Part shown: positions 46,838-56,944 of the stretch, piece after piece | Layout of the letters: the number at the start of each line of letters is the position of its first letter | Numbering within the stretch: the first letter of the stretch is position 1 | Made by a program: the position numbers and the translations under genes | Notes under the pieces: generated by a model | What the model was told of the DNA's origin: nothing | What the model saw: the letters and a program-made list of their open reading frames with translations, nothing else | The model's database searches: none | Origin: Persicirhabdus sediminis | Lineage (GTDB): Bacteria; Verrucomicrobiota; Verrucomicrobiia; Verrucomicrobiales; Akkermansiaceae | Assembly (NCBI RefSeq): GCF_016595495.1 | Contig: NZ_JAENIM010000047.1 | Location: forward strand, 17,945 to 81,944 | Length of the DNA stretch: 64,000 bases | Direction: 5' to 3'

Positions 46838-47944
46838 CTACGCAGTTTTACGGCGTCTGAAGATATAGGCCATGCCAAACAAGCCCACTAGGCTTATTGA
46901 GCTCGGCTCAGGAACCGCAACCACGGTAATTGTACCATCCACATCCAGCTTGTTATCCCAAGCCAAATCATCCGCTAGATCGGGCAAAATCACAGAATCA
47001 AAAGCTCCTGAGAAGGTGCCATTAAACAGATTAAAGCTATCATCTTCCTGTAATGCTTCTGACCCACCCAGTAGTGAAACCGTCAAGCTCCCTCCGAATT
47101 CAATATTTCCGAGAGTCAAATCTAGCATGTCTTGCGTAAGAACTCCACCTGCATCTCGGTGGATATCAAACATGTTATTTCCTTGTAAGAAGAACGTACC
47201 GGTCTTACCTCCATCTGTGGAAAGGTCACCAGTGAACGAGCCAATGCCGCTAGAACCGTCAGCACCGGGAGCGAAAGTCACCGCCATATAGGCAAACCTG
47301 TCATCATTAGCTGCCGTTGAAGAATCGCCAAAGGAACCGTTGCCACTAAATACGTTAGGTGCAGCAGTACTAAAATCCTTAGCTGTGTTAAATTCAAAAA
47401 GCTGGCCCCGCATGATATGTGTCCCACCCTCAAATTCATTTACATTAGTTGAGTTATTCAGCTTCATCGAGAGTAAGTTATTATAATCAATGGTCGTACC
47501 TGAGGTGAACCCTGCACTATGGTAGATAAGAGAACCTCCATTTGCATCAATAGTAATATTGCCAGACAAATTACCTGTATTTTCCAGCTGGATATTCGAG
47601 TCAGTCGTCAAATTTACTCCTGCTCCAGTCAGCGTAAGTGCAGATCTAATTTTAACTACCGCTGCTTGGTTAGACATAGTCAAAGAATTAGCTGAAGCCC
47701 CGCCTGTGTTTACGATCCTGCTAATCTTCTGGTCAATCACGGCATCACTACCATCAATCCATGCAGATGGGGCGGCTACTCCTGTAGCGTCGGCAGTCCA
47801 TATGTCAGTGGCCCAATCGAGATCTGACGGAGCGGTTCCAAAACCTGGATCAGTGCCATTAAAGTCAGGAAAAAGGTCTACAGCGTGGCAAGCTGTAGTC
47901 GCTGCTAGTATAGTTGTTAGGATTATGGGTATTCGGTTTTTCAT
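46838..47944 (-). CDS. PEP-CTERM surface protein, autotransporter-like beta repeats
   Basis: 368 residues from the ATG at 47942-47944. Signal peptide MKNRIPIILTTILAATTACHA. The middle is rich in short Gly/Asn/Thr/Ser strands (LTLTGAGVNLTTDSNIQLEN), like the beta-helix repeats of autotransporter-associated proteins. The C-terminus is a PEP-CTERM signal: VPEPSSISLVGLFGMAYIF followed by RRRK. The tail would be processed by an exosortase for cell-surface or matrix export. A longer start upstream would bury the signal peptide. Confidence 0.88.
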   Translation of the reverse strand: MKNRIPIILTTILAATTACHAVDLFPDFNGTDPGFGTAPSDLDWATDIWTADATGVAAPSAWIDGSDAVIDQKISRIVNTGGASANSLTMSNQAAVVKIRSALTLTGAGVNLTTDSNIQLENTGNLSGNITIDANGGSLIYHSAGFTSGTTIDYNNLLSMKLNNSTNVNEFEGGTHIMRGQLFEFNTAKDFSTAAPNVFSGNGSFGDSSTAANDDRFAYMAVTFAPGADGSSGIGSFTGDLSTDGGKTGTFFLQGNNMFDIHRDAGGVLTQDMLDLTLGNIEFGGSLTVSLLGGSEALQEDDSFNLFNGTFSGAFDSVILPDLADDLAWDNKLDVDGTITVVAVPEPSSISLVGLFGMAYIFRRRKTA

Positions 47945-48205
47945 AGTGTGTTTAGAGGTAATAGTTTCAGATATTTTAGCGTATGACCCTGCGACAAAAT
48001 CACAAAATAATTTCACTAATGAACCTTACTCTACCCACCCAAGCTATTGCCTAGCAAACAAAAACATCAATAAATTCGTCCTAAACTCCTAAACACCAAT
48101 ATAGACCAAGACAAATAGGTAGTTAGAAAATATATCTGACACCCAAATTTAGCAAGAGTACCCGTCAATTCTAACGAGCACTCAAACTATAATAGTTAGC
48201 CTAAA

Positions 48206-48565
48206 CTAAGCCTTCACTGCCGCGATTACGGAAACCTCAACGAGCAGTTCAGGGCGAGCCATGCGAGCTTCTACACAGGCGCGAGCTGGCGCATGACCTT
48301 CGGGCACCCAAGCATCCCACACCTCATTCATTGCCGCGAAATCTTTCATATCGCGCACATAAACGGTAGCCGAGAGCATGTGCTCACGATCAGAACCCGC
48401 TCGCTCTAGCAACTCATCCACCTTATCTAGCATCGTCTGCGTTTGCTCCTCTATCCCCTTGCTAGCATCCTTGCAAACTTGGCCACACAAATAGACGGTC
48501 CCATTGTGAATCACCACTCGGCTCATGCGCTGCTTTACTTCTTGTCTAGTAATATCCATGGCCAC
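48206..48565 (-). CDS. RidA/YjgF-family protein
   Basis: 119 residues. Rid fold with [28 protein letters not shown] and the [16 protein letters not shown] region holding the conserved Arg that RidA uses to hydrolyse reactive 2-aminoacrylate and other imines. Length near that of RidA (128). Whether it is a true RidA or a Rid1-7 subfamily member was not resolved. Confidence 0.88.
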   Translation of the reverse strand: MAMDITRQEVKQRMSRVVIHNGTVYLCGQVCKDASKGIEEQTQTMLDKVDELLERAGSDREHMLSATVYVRDMKDFAAMNEVWDAWVPEGHAPARACVEARMARPELLVEVSVIAAVKA

Positions 48566-48603
48566 GCCATAACAGGCCTGTCAGCGAACACAAGCAACAA
48601 GCT

Positions 48604-49410
48604 CTACCTCACCTTACAGCCATAGCTAGTTACTACCTGTTTTGGCGTGATGATATCCAAAACACCGTAACGACTGCTACAGCGCAACGAAAACCCAGAA
48701 TAATGTAACGCAGCCACAACCAAGGTACTGCAGCTATACTCAGATTTCACATCAGAGGCGTTTTTCGGTCGCCTATTGCCGTTCCACAATCCCAAAGCGC
48801 CAGAATAGTCGTAGCTCTTAGATGGCGAACTGGCGGACAGACAAACCTGCTCAGTAAACTCGTCCAATCTAGCTAGATCAAGACTGCCTGAAGGAGCTCT
48901 AAAAACCATCCAGTTAGAGTCTCGCAATTTCGACAGATGGGTCGATGCTGTGACAGCCTGCTTCATAGCCACCTGTAATAATCGCAAATCTCCTGAGTGA
49001 TGCTTTCCCCCCTTTGATGCACAAGTCACCAAAGCTAAATGGCCGTATTTGAACATGGCGTATGGCACCTTCTGCACACCGCCAGCTAATACGCTTCGCT
49101 GTGCCTCACTCGATTCCATGTAAAAAGCAATCACATCGCCCGGTTGAAGCAGCTCTACCAGCTCTGTGAAATAATCAGCGCTCAGGACCTTATCGTAGTG
49201 ATAGACTGCCTGCAGACGCTGGTATTGAGCTCCATCAGCTAGCGGTGCACACGGCGCTCCCTCCATCAGGCTGAATGGAAAAAAACCAGCATGGGGCCCA
49301 GCACTAGCTGGCGTTGCTAATTCCTTCAACCCCACACCCACTAACAACAAACAGCAATACATTCTCAACTTTTCGCTCACCGAGCTTCGTTTCGTAGTCA
49401 TCACCAACAA
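48604..49410 (-). CDS. Permuted papain-like (YiiX/NlpC-P60 type) secreted protein
   Basis: 268 residues. Hydrophobic N-terminus (MYCCLLLVG) as secretion signal. LLQPGDVIAFYME then FKYGHLALVTC, and later SEYSCSTLVVAALHYSGF, give the His and Cys order of the permuted NlpC/P60-like YiiX family. These resemble amidases of cell wall peptides or lipid-linked substrates. The substrate is unknown. Ends 39 bp before the Rid gene but is a separate unit. Confidence 0.65.
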   Translation of the reverse strand: MLVMTTKRSSVSEKLRMYCCLLLVGVGLKELATPASAGPHAGFFPFSLMEGAPCAPLADGAQYQRLQAVYHYDKVLSADYFTELVELLQPGDVIAFYMESSEAQRSVLAGGVQKVPYAMFKYGHLALVTCASKGGKHHSGDLRLLQVAMKQAVTASTHLSKLRDSNWMVFRAPSGSLDLARLDEFTEQVCLSASSPSKSYDYSGALGLWNGNRRPKNASDVKSEYSCSTLVVAALHYSGFSLRCSSRYGVLDIITPKQVVTSYGCKVR

Positions 49411-49512
49411 GCTAACTCGAATCTAATTCAGCCAAAATTGATAACCCTATGTCTATCATCAGCTAAATCAATGTTAAGCTGGCGCACTTGGTGAATACTA
49501 CATAGAGCTCAA

Positions 49513-50532
49513 TCAACTAAGCTCTGCTCGCCAATTTTCCAAAGCACGCGCATTGCCTAACGAGTCAGCTAGATCCATGCCCGGAGCGAGAAAACCTTCG
49601 CCTCGCACCAGCTGACCAAATGCCTCAATCTCATAACTCAGTAGTTGTCTATCATCAGGGCTTTTCCAGCTGGTTGACATTTCTGGCCGGTCGTAGATTT
49701 CCGTCACCACCTCGCCAGCGCAGTGCCACGGGTTAGAGACGCGAATGCGCCCCTTCGTACCAGTAATTAGCAATTCATTATCCGCTCGCATTCTCACCGC
49801 ACAGGTGCATTTTGCCACGACTTGATTAGAAAATTTCAAACAAGCTGTGGTCCACATATCCGTGCCTAACCCAGGGTCAATAAATCCCACTGCCTTGAGC
49901 TCGATAGGATCGGCAAATGCCCGACCCATGCTCGCTCCAGCTAATAATCGAGCCATAGAAATCGGATAACCACCCACGTCCAAGATCCCGCCACCGCCAA
50001 GCTCTTTGGCTTGCAAGCGAGAGTTCGGCAGCACCCCAGAATCAAAACAAAAATTTCCCTCAATCATGCGCAGTTCGCCAACCACCCGGTCCTCGATCAT
50101 TTTCACTAACTGAGCCGTCTGCGGGTGGTAGCGGTACATAAATGCCTCGCGCAATATGCAGCCGTGATCTTCAGCTAGCTGGATCGCCTCTTCGGTCTCA
50201 GCCACATTCATTGTTAGCGGCTTTTCACACAGCACATGCTTACCCCTAACGACAGCTTCACGGATCCACTGCAGGTGCAGCGGGTGAATGGTGGCTACAT
50301 AAACAGCCTCGACAGCCGGATCATCTAGCAGCTGAATATAGTCGTCGTAAACGATACAGCTGCCAGCTGGAAAATACTCATCTGCAAATGACTGCGCCTT
50401 TGCCAAATCACGGCTAGCCACAGCCGCCACCTCAGCGCCGGGCGCATCCGCTACCGCCGCAGCAAACTCACGCGCAATCATGCCCGTCGCCAATATCCCC
50501 CACGCTAACTTTCCAACTGACCGATCTTCCAT
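49513..50532 (-). CDS. Gfo/Idh/MocA-family oxidoreductase
   Basis: 339 residues from the ATG at 50530-50532. NAD(P)-binding WGILATGMIAREFA, VYVATIHPLHLQWIREAV and VRGKHVLCEKPLTMN (conserved EKP) mark the family, which oxidises sugars, inositols or related alcohols. GGGGILDVGGYPISMARLL and LKFSNQVVAKCTCAVRM belong to the C-terminal sheet domain. Substrate unknown. Starts further upstream (TTG, ATG) would add up to 11 residues without family support. Confidence 0.85.
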   Translation of the reverse strand: MEDRSVGKLAWGILATGMIAREFAAAVADAPGAEVAAVASRDLAKAQSFADEYFPAGSCIVYDDYIQLLDDPAVEAVYVATIHPLHLQWIREAVVRGKHVLCEKPLTMNVAETEEAIQLAEDHGCILREAFMYRYHPQTAQLVKMIEDRVVGELRMIEGNFCFDSGVLPNSRLQAKELGGGGILDVGGYPISMARLLAGASMGRAFADPIELKAVGFIDPGLGTDMWTTACLKFSNQVVAKCTCAVRMRADNELLITGTKGRIRVSNPWHCAGEVVTEIYDRPEMSTSWKSPDDRQLLSYEIEAFGQLVRGEGFLAPGMDLADSLGNARALENWRAELS

Positions 50533-50647
50533 CCAACTAGCTAAGCAAATCTCCGCCATTTGCAAACCTCTAAAACTACCACAGCCAGACTAATAGCATT
50601 CCAACGCCTGTCAGCTCAGCAGCCTAATGAGCTACTAGCTAGAAATG

Positions 50648-53215
50648 CTATTTCCCCTCTCGGCTGCTGAACGAGAGGTCGACATCCGACGAGCGGATGT
50701 GCAGATCGCGCTGCGGGAATGGGATTTCAATTTCAGCGTCGCACAAGGCTTTGTTAATAGAAGTCGTTAGTTCATCCAACACAGCATTGCGCAGGATGAT
50801 ATTTTGGATAAATACACGTAGCTCGAAATCTAATGAACTATCACCATGGTTTCTAAACAATGCCTGTGGCCCTGGGTTCTCCAATACTTCGGGATGACTG
50901 TTTCCTATCTCCAACAATAGATTTTTAACCACCGCAGGATCGGTTCCATAAGCCACACCAATAGGGATAATGATGCGGGTATGGTGATCATTGAGCGACC
51001 AGTTAGTCACTTTCTGAGTAATCAGATCTTTGTTGGGAATGACATTTTCCAGCCGGTCCCAATCAGTAATGGTTGTGGCTCGGATGTTAATCTGCGAGAC
51101 CGTACCGCTGGTATCACCGATGGTGATGATGTCCCCCACTCGCACTGGGCGCTCTACTAGCAGGATAATGCCAGCAACGAAGTTAGTGACAATTTCCTGT
51201 AAACCAAAGCCAAGGCCCACACCAAGCGCGGCAACCAGCCAGCCCACTTTACTCAAATCCACCTGCAGCAGCGACAGGATGTAAAAAATCAGTCCAGCTA
51301 TCAGCAGGTAGCGAGTGATAGATACCACCGTATATCGCATGCCAGCGTCGAGGTTGAAGCGCGGAAATACAAAGAGCTCGAAGGCAGCCGGCAATGAACG
51401 CAGGACAGCAAAAGACATCACTAACAAGATCATCGAAACGAGCACATTTGCCACGGTCAAATTCTCAAATGACCCCAGATGAATCTGCCCGAGAGCATAA
51501 TACAGCCGGCCGTCAGTATTCCACACCATCTCAGCTAACACCACGGCGACGATCAGGAAGATCGCATTGATCAATGTGCGTGTTCTTTGCACCGTATCCT
51601 TCAGATACTGCGGCTGATTTTCGATGTAAATATTCACCGCCGCATCATCATAGTTGAGCTCAGCAGTCTCACGGATAGATTCGTCCCACGCCACCGCATG
51701 TTTTGCAGCCAGCTTGTTAGCTGCTGATTGGATCGGCTTGTAGAGCGTATACATGATGAAGCCCAAAAAGACCGTTGTCACTATGGCGTGGAATAAGATG
51801 TCACCGGCAAATTGATAGCCTAGCAGGCCAACTACCAAGGTGACGATTAACAAAGAAACCGCTAGTCCAACAATGACACTCCAGTTTTTCCAAACAAAAC
51901 TCTGCGCCCCTTGAGTCGATTTCACATACTGCGCCAGCTGGCGGTTCCTGCGGCAATAAATCAATAAGAGAACAACTAAGCTCAGACGATACGACGCATC
52001 CGCTAGAAATGGCACCGCCTTCCAGCTGGTAGGCGCTATGGCAAAGGTATTAGGCAATACCATTAGCAGCGCATAGAGCAGGCTGGCATCAAAAACCAAA
52101 GCTCTAAACCAGCCCGCGACTTCAGGATTCAAACCCAATACTTGGACAGCAAATCGCTGACGACCACAAATTGCACTAACAGGAAGAACTAAGAATAATA
52201 GCAATGCCAGCTGGTAAAAGAATAAGGACAGCTGCTCGCGCAGCTCTTCACTCAGGCTAGAATTGAGAACGAGAAAACATACCAAAATGAGGATGCAGCC
52301 AGGTAGAACGGCTCTAGTCAAATTGATCACCCCCACGCTAAGCCGATACTTTCTACCAGCGGCTTGATGTCTAATCAATGACCGCTTCAGTGTGCGACTA
52401 GCCCAGAATGCAAAACTAATGGCCAGCGCTACCAATACTAACATTACGCAGTTTTTCGCGGTAAAATAAACCCTAGCAGACTCCGCTATTTCACTGCCAT
52501 TGCTACTGTAATACAACCTAGCAGAAGCCAGCTCATCAGCCGCTTCCCTGAGTGTTTGCAGCGAAAGCCCCTCTGAGCTGCGGAACCAAAAGATTCGCGG
52601 CAGAACAAATGCCTGCAGTTCAGCGTTAAGTGTAGAAATCTCGGAACCCAGTCTGAGAAGTTCCGACTCGCTCTCGATCACAAGCTCGGTTGATTGGCTC
52701 AGCGCGACGAGTGCATCCCTCTCTCTAGCTAAGGCATTACTTAAATCATAACGGTTGGCCACATCTAGCTGGACTAGCTTTTCGCTCTCGAGCTTATTTT
52801 CCAGCTGCCTATCTTTCAGCTCGAATGCCAAGGCTCGGTATGCTTGCACACTGGCTTGGATTCCAGCCACGGTAAATGGTCTATCGCCATCGTCTACCAG
52901 TTGTGTCTTGTGATAGACATCTTGCAGAAGTTCCCCCGCGCGCTCGGAAGAGTTGTGCTCGGTAGCAATTTTCCGCAATGATTGGTCAAAATTCTTCAAC
53001 TCATCGCGCAGCGCTTCCGCTTGCCCATGCCAACTTTGCTGCTGTACCAGACTTCGTTTTTGCGCCTCTAGCTGACTCTCTAACTTCTTTGTCGACTGTG
53101 CGATTTTATGTAACTGGCGCTCGCCGCGATTTCCTTCAGCGTACAGATCCGCCGACATCATGAGAAAACAAATTATGCCCAACAGGCTTCTTATGGTGAT
53201 CGCTAATAGCTTCAT
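50648..53215 (-). CDS. Large mechanosensitive channel (MscK/MscS family)
   Basis: 855 residues. Signal peptide (to about residue 27), periplasmic helical domain (about 28-240, coiled-coil rich), about ten membrane segments, then the MscS core: ALGVGLGFGLQEIVTNFVAG pore helix, RPVRVGDIITIGDTSGTVSQIN and NVIPNKDLITQKVTNWS. Opens when the membrane is stretched, releasing solutes under osmotic downshock. The large N-terminal domain is like MscK. Cytoplasmic vestibule domain ends at about residue 840. Confidence 0.93.
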   Translation of the reverse strand: MKLLAITIRSLLGIICFLMMSADLYAEGNRGERQLHKIAQSTKKLESQLEAQKRSLVQQQSWHGQAEALRDELKNFDQSLRKIATEHNSSERAGELLQDVYHKTQLVDDGDRPFTVAGIQASVQAYRALAFELKDRQLENKLESEKLVQLDVANRYDLSNALARERDALVALSQSTELVIESESELLRLGSEISTLNAELQAFVLPRIFWFRSSEGLSLQTLREAADELASARLYYSSNGSEIAESARVYFTAKNCVMLVLVALAISFAFWASRTLKRSLIRHQAAGRKYRLSVGVINLTRAVLPGCILILVCFLVLNSSLSEELREQLSLFFYQLALLLFLVLPVSAICGRQRFAVQVLGLNPEVAGWFRALVFDASLLYALLMVLPNTFAIAPTSWKAVPFLADASYRLSLVVLLLIYCRRNRQLAQYVKSTQGAQSFVWKNWSVIVGLAVSLLIVTLVVGLLGYQFAGDILFHAIVTTVFLGFIMYTLYKPIQSAANKLAAKHAVAWDESIRETAELNYDDAAVNIYIENQPQYLKDTVQRTRTLINAIFLIVAVVLAEMVWNTDGRLYYALGQIHLGSFENLTVANVLVSMILLVMSFAVLRSLPAAFELFVFPRFNLDAGMRYTVVSITRYLLIAGLIFYILSLLQVDLSKVGWLVAALGVGLGFGLQEIVTNFVAGIILLVERPVRVGDIITIGDTSGTVSQINIRATTITDWDRLENVIPNKDLITQKVTNWSLNDHHTRIIIPIGVAYGTDPAVVKNLLLEIGNSHPEVLENPGPQALFRNHGDSSLDFELRVFIQNIILRNAVLDELTTSINKALCDAEIEIPFPQRDLHIRSSDVDLSFSSREGK

Positions 53216-53356
53216 TACCTTGCGTTTGGTTTTATCTGAACATTGGCTAGCAGAAGCCCATCATGACAAACATGATGAACCATGGAGTGATAGCTAGCCA
53301 GCTAGAAATAAATTAGATCTGACATTAGCCCAGCTTGGGCGAGTAGAGAACCACCA

Positions 53357-54217
53357 CTATCTGGCGGCTTTGAGCAGCATTGCCTTGAGCTGCTTCATCA
53401 CTAACAAGCAATCGTGATAACGAGCTGGCTCGTGAGCACCCCAGCCATTTTCCACAAACACAGCATGGCTCAGGGTAACAACTGGCGCTTCCCCAGCCAC
53501 GTCTGGACGCTGGCCATTGTTGATGAGGAAGTCCGCCCATTGTTGGTCACGTTCATTCGCTGAACTTGCTGACCACTTAGAAATATCTTCAGGCATTTGT
53601 GCCATGGTTGTCAGCTGGACAATGCCTATCAGCTTCTCGTCATTAGCGATGATGTCTTTTCTAACCCAATCAGCTAGCTGATCGTCTGCACAGGCGGCAA
53701 AACCAATACGTATGGTATGCTCAGGCATCTGCCCACTCAGCTGGCGAGCGAGCGCCACTAAGCTAGCGACTACGGATGAATCACCTAACTTACCATCACC
53801 CTGCAAGCTAGCAGCCACGACAACGACTTGCTTTTTATCCACGCGGCCTTCCACATTCACCCATGTGCCTTTCCAGATCAGGCCCCCTTGGGTAAAGCCA
53901 TCGTCTTCGTGGATTACATAGCCCACATTGTTGGGGCCGAGTTCACCTTGCACCATAGCGCTGGCGGAACGCATGCCTTTCTGAGTTTGTTCGCCGGTGA
54001 GCTTGCGCTCGCCGACCATAGAGTGAAGTTTATTGACCCTATCAGCAAACGACTCTTGGGTCATTTCTACATTTTGATAGAGTTCTTGAGCTTCATCATC
54101 TTGGCGCTCCCAGTAGAAATAAAGGTACATGGCAACAACGATGCCAATGATGATTCCCAAGGGGAAAATCATCAACAGAGACTTCACCAATATTGGTTTC
54201 TTTTCCTGGCTACTCAT
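53357..54217 (-). CDS. Membrane-anchored M28-like protein with missing metal ligands
   Basis: 286 residues, one membrane anchor (about 10-35), then a soluble domain. VVVVAASLQGDGKLGDSSVVASLVALARQLSG followed by IRIGFAACADDQ copies the layout of M28 metallopeptidases (the His-Asp and Asn-Asp-Asn-Ala-Ser motifs, then the FGAEE-like strand), but the His and Asp positions read AASLQGD and GKLGDSSV. No intact zinc site can be seen. Probably a catalytically dead relative. It starts 15 bp after lpxB in the same direction. Confidence 0.7.
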   Translation of the reverse strand: MSSQEKKPILVKSLLMIFPLGIIIGIVVAMYLYFYWERQDDEAQELYQNVEMTQESFADRVNKLHSMVGERKLTGEQTQKGMRSASAMVQGELGPNNVGYVIHEDDGFTQGGLIWKGTWVNVEGRVDKKQVVVVAASLQGDGKLGDSSVVASLVALARQLSGQMPEHTIRIGFAACADDQLADWVRKDIIANDEKLIGIVQLTTMAQMPEDISKWSASSANERDQQWADFLINNGQRPDVAGEAPVVTLSHAVFVENGWGAHEPARYHDCLLVMKQLKAMLLKAAR

Positions 54218-54232
54218 AGGGCAAAAAGTGGG

Positions 54233-55366
54233 TTAGACCAATAGCTTGGCAATCTCAGATGCCGCGCGGTCATGAGCTCCATACTCGCCCAGCTTGCTAG
54301 CTGCCAGCAATAAATTTTCTTGCACCTCGTTGCGGTACTTCGGCTGAGCCATCATCAATCCAAGCTCGGTGGCCACATTACACGGGTCAGCTTCACATTG
54401 GATGAATTCTTTCACTACCGCTTTTCCAGCCAGAATATTAGCCAGTCCGATAAACTCTATCTTCACTAAGACCTTCGCCATCAGATAGGTTGGCCAAGCA
54501 ATTTTATAAACCAAACAATAGGGCATCCCTAAAGCAGCTGCTTCCAGCGTGGCCGTTCCACTAGCAATCACACCACAGCTAGCGCGCTGCATCAACGAGT
54601 GGCTGCCGCCTAGTTTTAGCTCCACCTGCATTTCGTGAGGAAGTTTGGCCTCTTCTATCACCTGTTGCATTTTCACACGCAGTTTTTCAGACGCGGCTGC
54701 GGATTCGAATTTCAACCCAGGCTTCGCCGCATGCATGCGCCGTGCAGCTTCTACCATCAGCGGGAATAGTCTAGCAACTTCGCGTTCGCGGCTGCCTGGC
54801 AGCAAAGCTACTAGGTTGTCCGCACGCTGGCAGTCTTCACGTTTTTCTTCCAGCTCATCGACTAATGGGTGGCCGGTGAAAACCGTCTTCAGCCCAGCCT
54901 TTTCAAAAATCTCTTTTTCAAATGGGAAGATGCATAACATCAGGTCTAGCACCTCCGCCATTTTAGGAATGCGCTTTTTATTCCACGCCCAGACTTGCGG
55001 GCTGATGTAGTAGACAATCTTGATGCCCGGAACTTGCTCACGGACTTTGTTAGCCAGTCGCAGATTAAAACCTGGGTAATCGATCAAAACCAAAACATCC
55101 GGCTGCACGCGTTTGATCTCAGCGAGCATTTGGTAGAACTTGTCTTTGAAATACGAATAGTGCTTGAGAACCTCCCAGATCCCCATCACCGCGGCGTCTT
55201 CCACCCAGTCTTGAGTTTCAGAACATTCTAGCTGAGCCATCTGCGGGCCACCAGCGCCATAGAACTTTACTCTGTCGATTTGCGACTCGAGCGCACGCAT
55301 CAACCAAGCTCCGTGGGTATCCCCACTCACCTCTCCTGCTACTATGTATACGCTGCTCATTTCCAA
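54233..55366 (-). CDS. lpxB: Lipid-A-disaccharide synthase
   Basis: 377 residues. Glycosyltransferase that links UDP-diacylglucosamine and lipid X to make the lipid A disaccharide at the inner membrane. YIVAGEVSGDTHGAWLMRAL, YYISPQVWAWNKKRIPKM, HPLVDELEE and VALLPGSREREVARLFPLM are diagnostic. Length close to Escherichia coli LpxB (382). Indicates an outer membrane with lipid A. Divergent from the cytochrome gene. Confidence 0.96.
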   Translation of the reverse strand: MEMSSVYIVAGEVSGDTHGAWLMRALESQIDRVKFYGAGGPQMAQLECSETQDWVEDAAVMGIWEVLKHYSYFKDKFYQMLAEIKRVQPDVLVLIDYPGFNLRLANKVREQVPGIKIVYYISPQVWAWNKKRIPKMAEVLDLMLCIFPFEKEIFEKAGLKTVFTGHPLVDELEEKREDCQRADNLVALLPGSREREVARLFPLMVEAARRMHAAKPGLKFESAAASEKLRVKMQQVIEEAKLPHEMQVELKLGGSHSLMQRASCGVIASGTATLEAAALGMPYCLVYKIAWPTYLMAKVLVKIEFIGLANILAGKAVVKEFIQCEADPCNVATELGLMMAQPKYRNEVQENLLLAASKLGEYGAHDRAASEIAKLLV

Positions 55367-55497
55367 AAACGCTAGTCTCCTCTACGCCATCTAGCCACCA
55401 TTATTTCCAAGATTTTTGACAATCGTTTTAGAAATCGCCTGATCCCCTTGATTTCTGGCCATATCTTGCTACAAGGTGGATAACAACTACTCGAACT

Positions 55498-55962
55498 ATG
55501 AAAAAATCACTCCTTTCAATCGCCACTCTCACAGTAGCCCTATTTGCACCAGCTCATGCTGACGAAAAAGCTGACCTCATGGCCGCTGGTAAAGCAGCCT
55601 ACGGGACCTGCCAAGCATGCCACGGCGCTGACGGCAAAGGCCTCAAGATTGGCGACAAGCTGATGGCACCTCCTATCGCCGGCTCACCATTTGTAAATGG
55701 CAAGCCAGACGTGCTCGCTCTCATCGTGCTCAAAGGTGTGAAAAAAGAAGATGCAGATTACCTGGGCATCATGGCTCCACTCGAAGCCGCTCTCGCTGAT
55801 GACAAAAAATTAGCCGGTGTACTGACATATGTTCGCAACTCATTCGGCAACGAATCCGCCATCGTCACGGCAGAAGAAGCGGCAAAATATCGCGCTCAGT
55901 GGGCGGCTACTTCTTCCGCTCAATCACGCGCAAAGCTTGAAGAACTCAATAACGCTGAGTAA
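55498..55962 (+). CDS. Periplasmic mono-heme cytochrome c
   Basis: 154 residues. Signal peptide MKKSLLSIATLTVALFAPAHA, heme motif CQACH at 38-42, probable axial Met92 in GIMAPLEAAL. Class I cytochrome c fold with a C-terminal extra helix rich in Ala and Glu. It likely shuttles electrons in the periplasm. The downstream maturation genes resB and ccsA fit. An AAGGTGG sequence precedes the start. Confidence 0.92.
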   Translation: MKKSLLSIATLTVALFAPAHADEKADLMAAGKAAYGTCQACHGADGKGLKIGDKLMAPPIAGSPFVNGKPDVLALIVLKGVKKEDADYLGIMAPLEAALADDKKLAGVLTYVRNSFGNESAIVTAEEAAKYRAQWAATSSAQSRAKLEELNNAE

Positions 55963-55994
55963 CTCACAGCTGCTCAAAAGCACAAATTCTAATT

Positions 55995-56034
55995 ACAAAG
56001 TCCACGGTGAAAATTCCCGTGGGCTTTTTTGTAA
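55995..56034 (+). terminator. Terminator after the cytochrome c gene
   Basis: GTCCACGG and CCCGTGGGC pair with a TGAAAATT loop, followed by TTTTTTG. Confidence 0.8.
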
Positions 56035-56114
56035 TCCGTGCTACCTTGCCGCGGCCAGCCCCCCAGCTCGCATCTAACCTGCAAAACATCACATCTCACC
56101 GCGTACTACTGCAC

Positions 56115-56870
56115 ATGAGGCTCGCTCTCTATACAATTATCATCATCGGCACCATCCTTCTCAGTTTTGACCTTAAACAGGTTATGGATCTGTCCCACAA
56201 AGAAACTGAAGCCGCTCTGGAACGTGAACAAAAACGTGCCGAACAAGCTGCTGCAGCGCAAGCTGACGCTCATTCTGGTGGCATGCCAGATGACGCCAAC
56301 CACGCTAATGTTTCTCCAGACACACCAGCACCGCAGGCATCCATGCAAGAGCGCATTCAAATGGCTCTAGACAATGCGGCTAAGGCGATCGCTGACAGCC
56401 CAGAAGATCCTGCTAACTACTCAGCGCGCGCCATGCTCTACATGACTATTGGCGATAACGAAAAAGCCCTAGGCGACCTAGATAAAGCACTCGAGTTAGA
56501 CAGCCGCGACCTGCGTCTGCTCAACCAGCGCGCCTATCTGAAACGCAACTTGCAGCAGTTTGACTCCGCTATTGAAGACCTCAACAGCGCGCTCGAAGTC
56601 AAACCTGACGACATCGATACCAAGCTGCATCGCGGACTCGCCTACATGGATGCTAAAAAATTCGACCTCGCCATTGCCGACTTCACCGTCAGCTTAGAAG
56701 CCGACCCATCACTCAACCTAGCTCGCCGACCACTCGCTCAGGCACTCTACGAAAGTGGTAAAAAAGCCGAAGCGATCAGCCTGCTAGAAGCCTACCTTGA
56801 AGCACTCAAAGACGAACAACTCAGACCCGAAGCTGAAACCACTCTCGCCGAGTGGAAAGCTGCTGAGTAA
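56115..56870 (+). CDS. Membrane-anchored TPR protein
   Basis: 251 residues from the ATG at 56115-56117, which lies at the hydrophobic anchor (LALYTIIIIGTILLSF); an upstream start at 56007 would overlap the terminator. A short coiled coil (EAALEREQKRAEQAAA) leads to three or more TPR units (DPANYSARAMLYMTIGDNEKALGDLDKAL and similar, about residues 95-240). TPR proteins hold partner complexes together; a link to cytochrome c assembly is possible from the neighbours. Confidence 0.82.
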   Translation: MRLALYTIIIIGTILLSFDLKQVMDLSHKETEAALEREQKRAEQAAAAQADAHSGGMPDDANHANVSPDTPAPQASMQERIQMALDNAAKAIADSPEDPANYSARAMLYMTIGDNEKALGDLDKALELDSRDLRLLNQRAYLKRNLQQFDSAIEDLNSALEVKPDDIDTKLHRGLAYMDAKKFDLAIADFTVSLEADPSLNLARRPLAQALYESGKKAEAISLLEAYLEALKDEQLRPEAETTLAEWKAAE

Positions 56871-56944
56871 TAGATCTATCGCTCGTAATTTCTCCAGCTG
56901 GAAATGCTAGCGAACTACCCTAACTAACCTGATTAGAAATTTCC

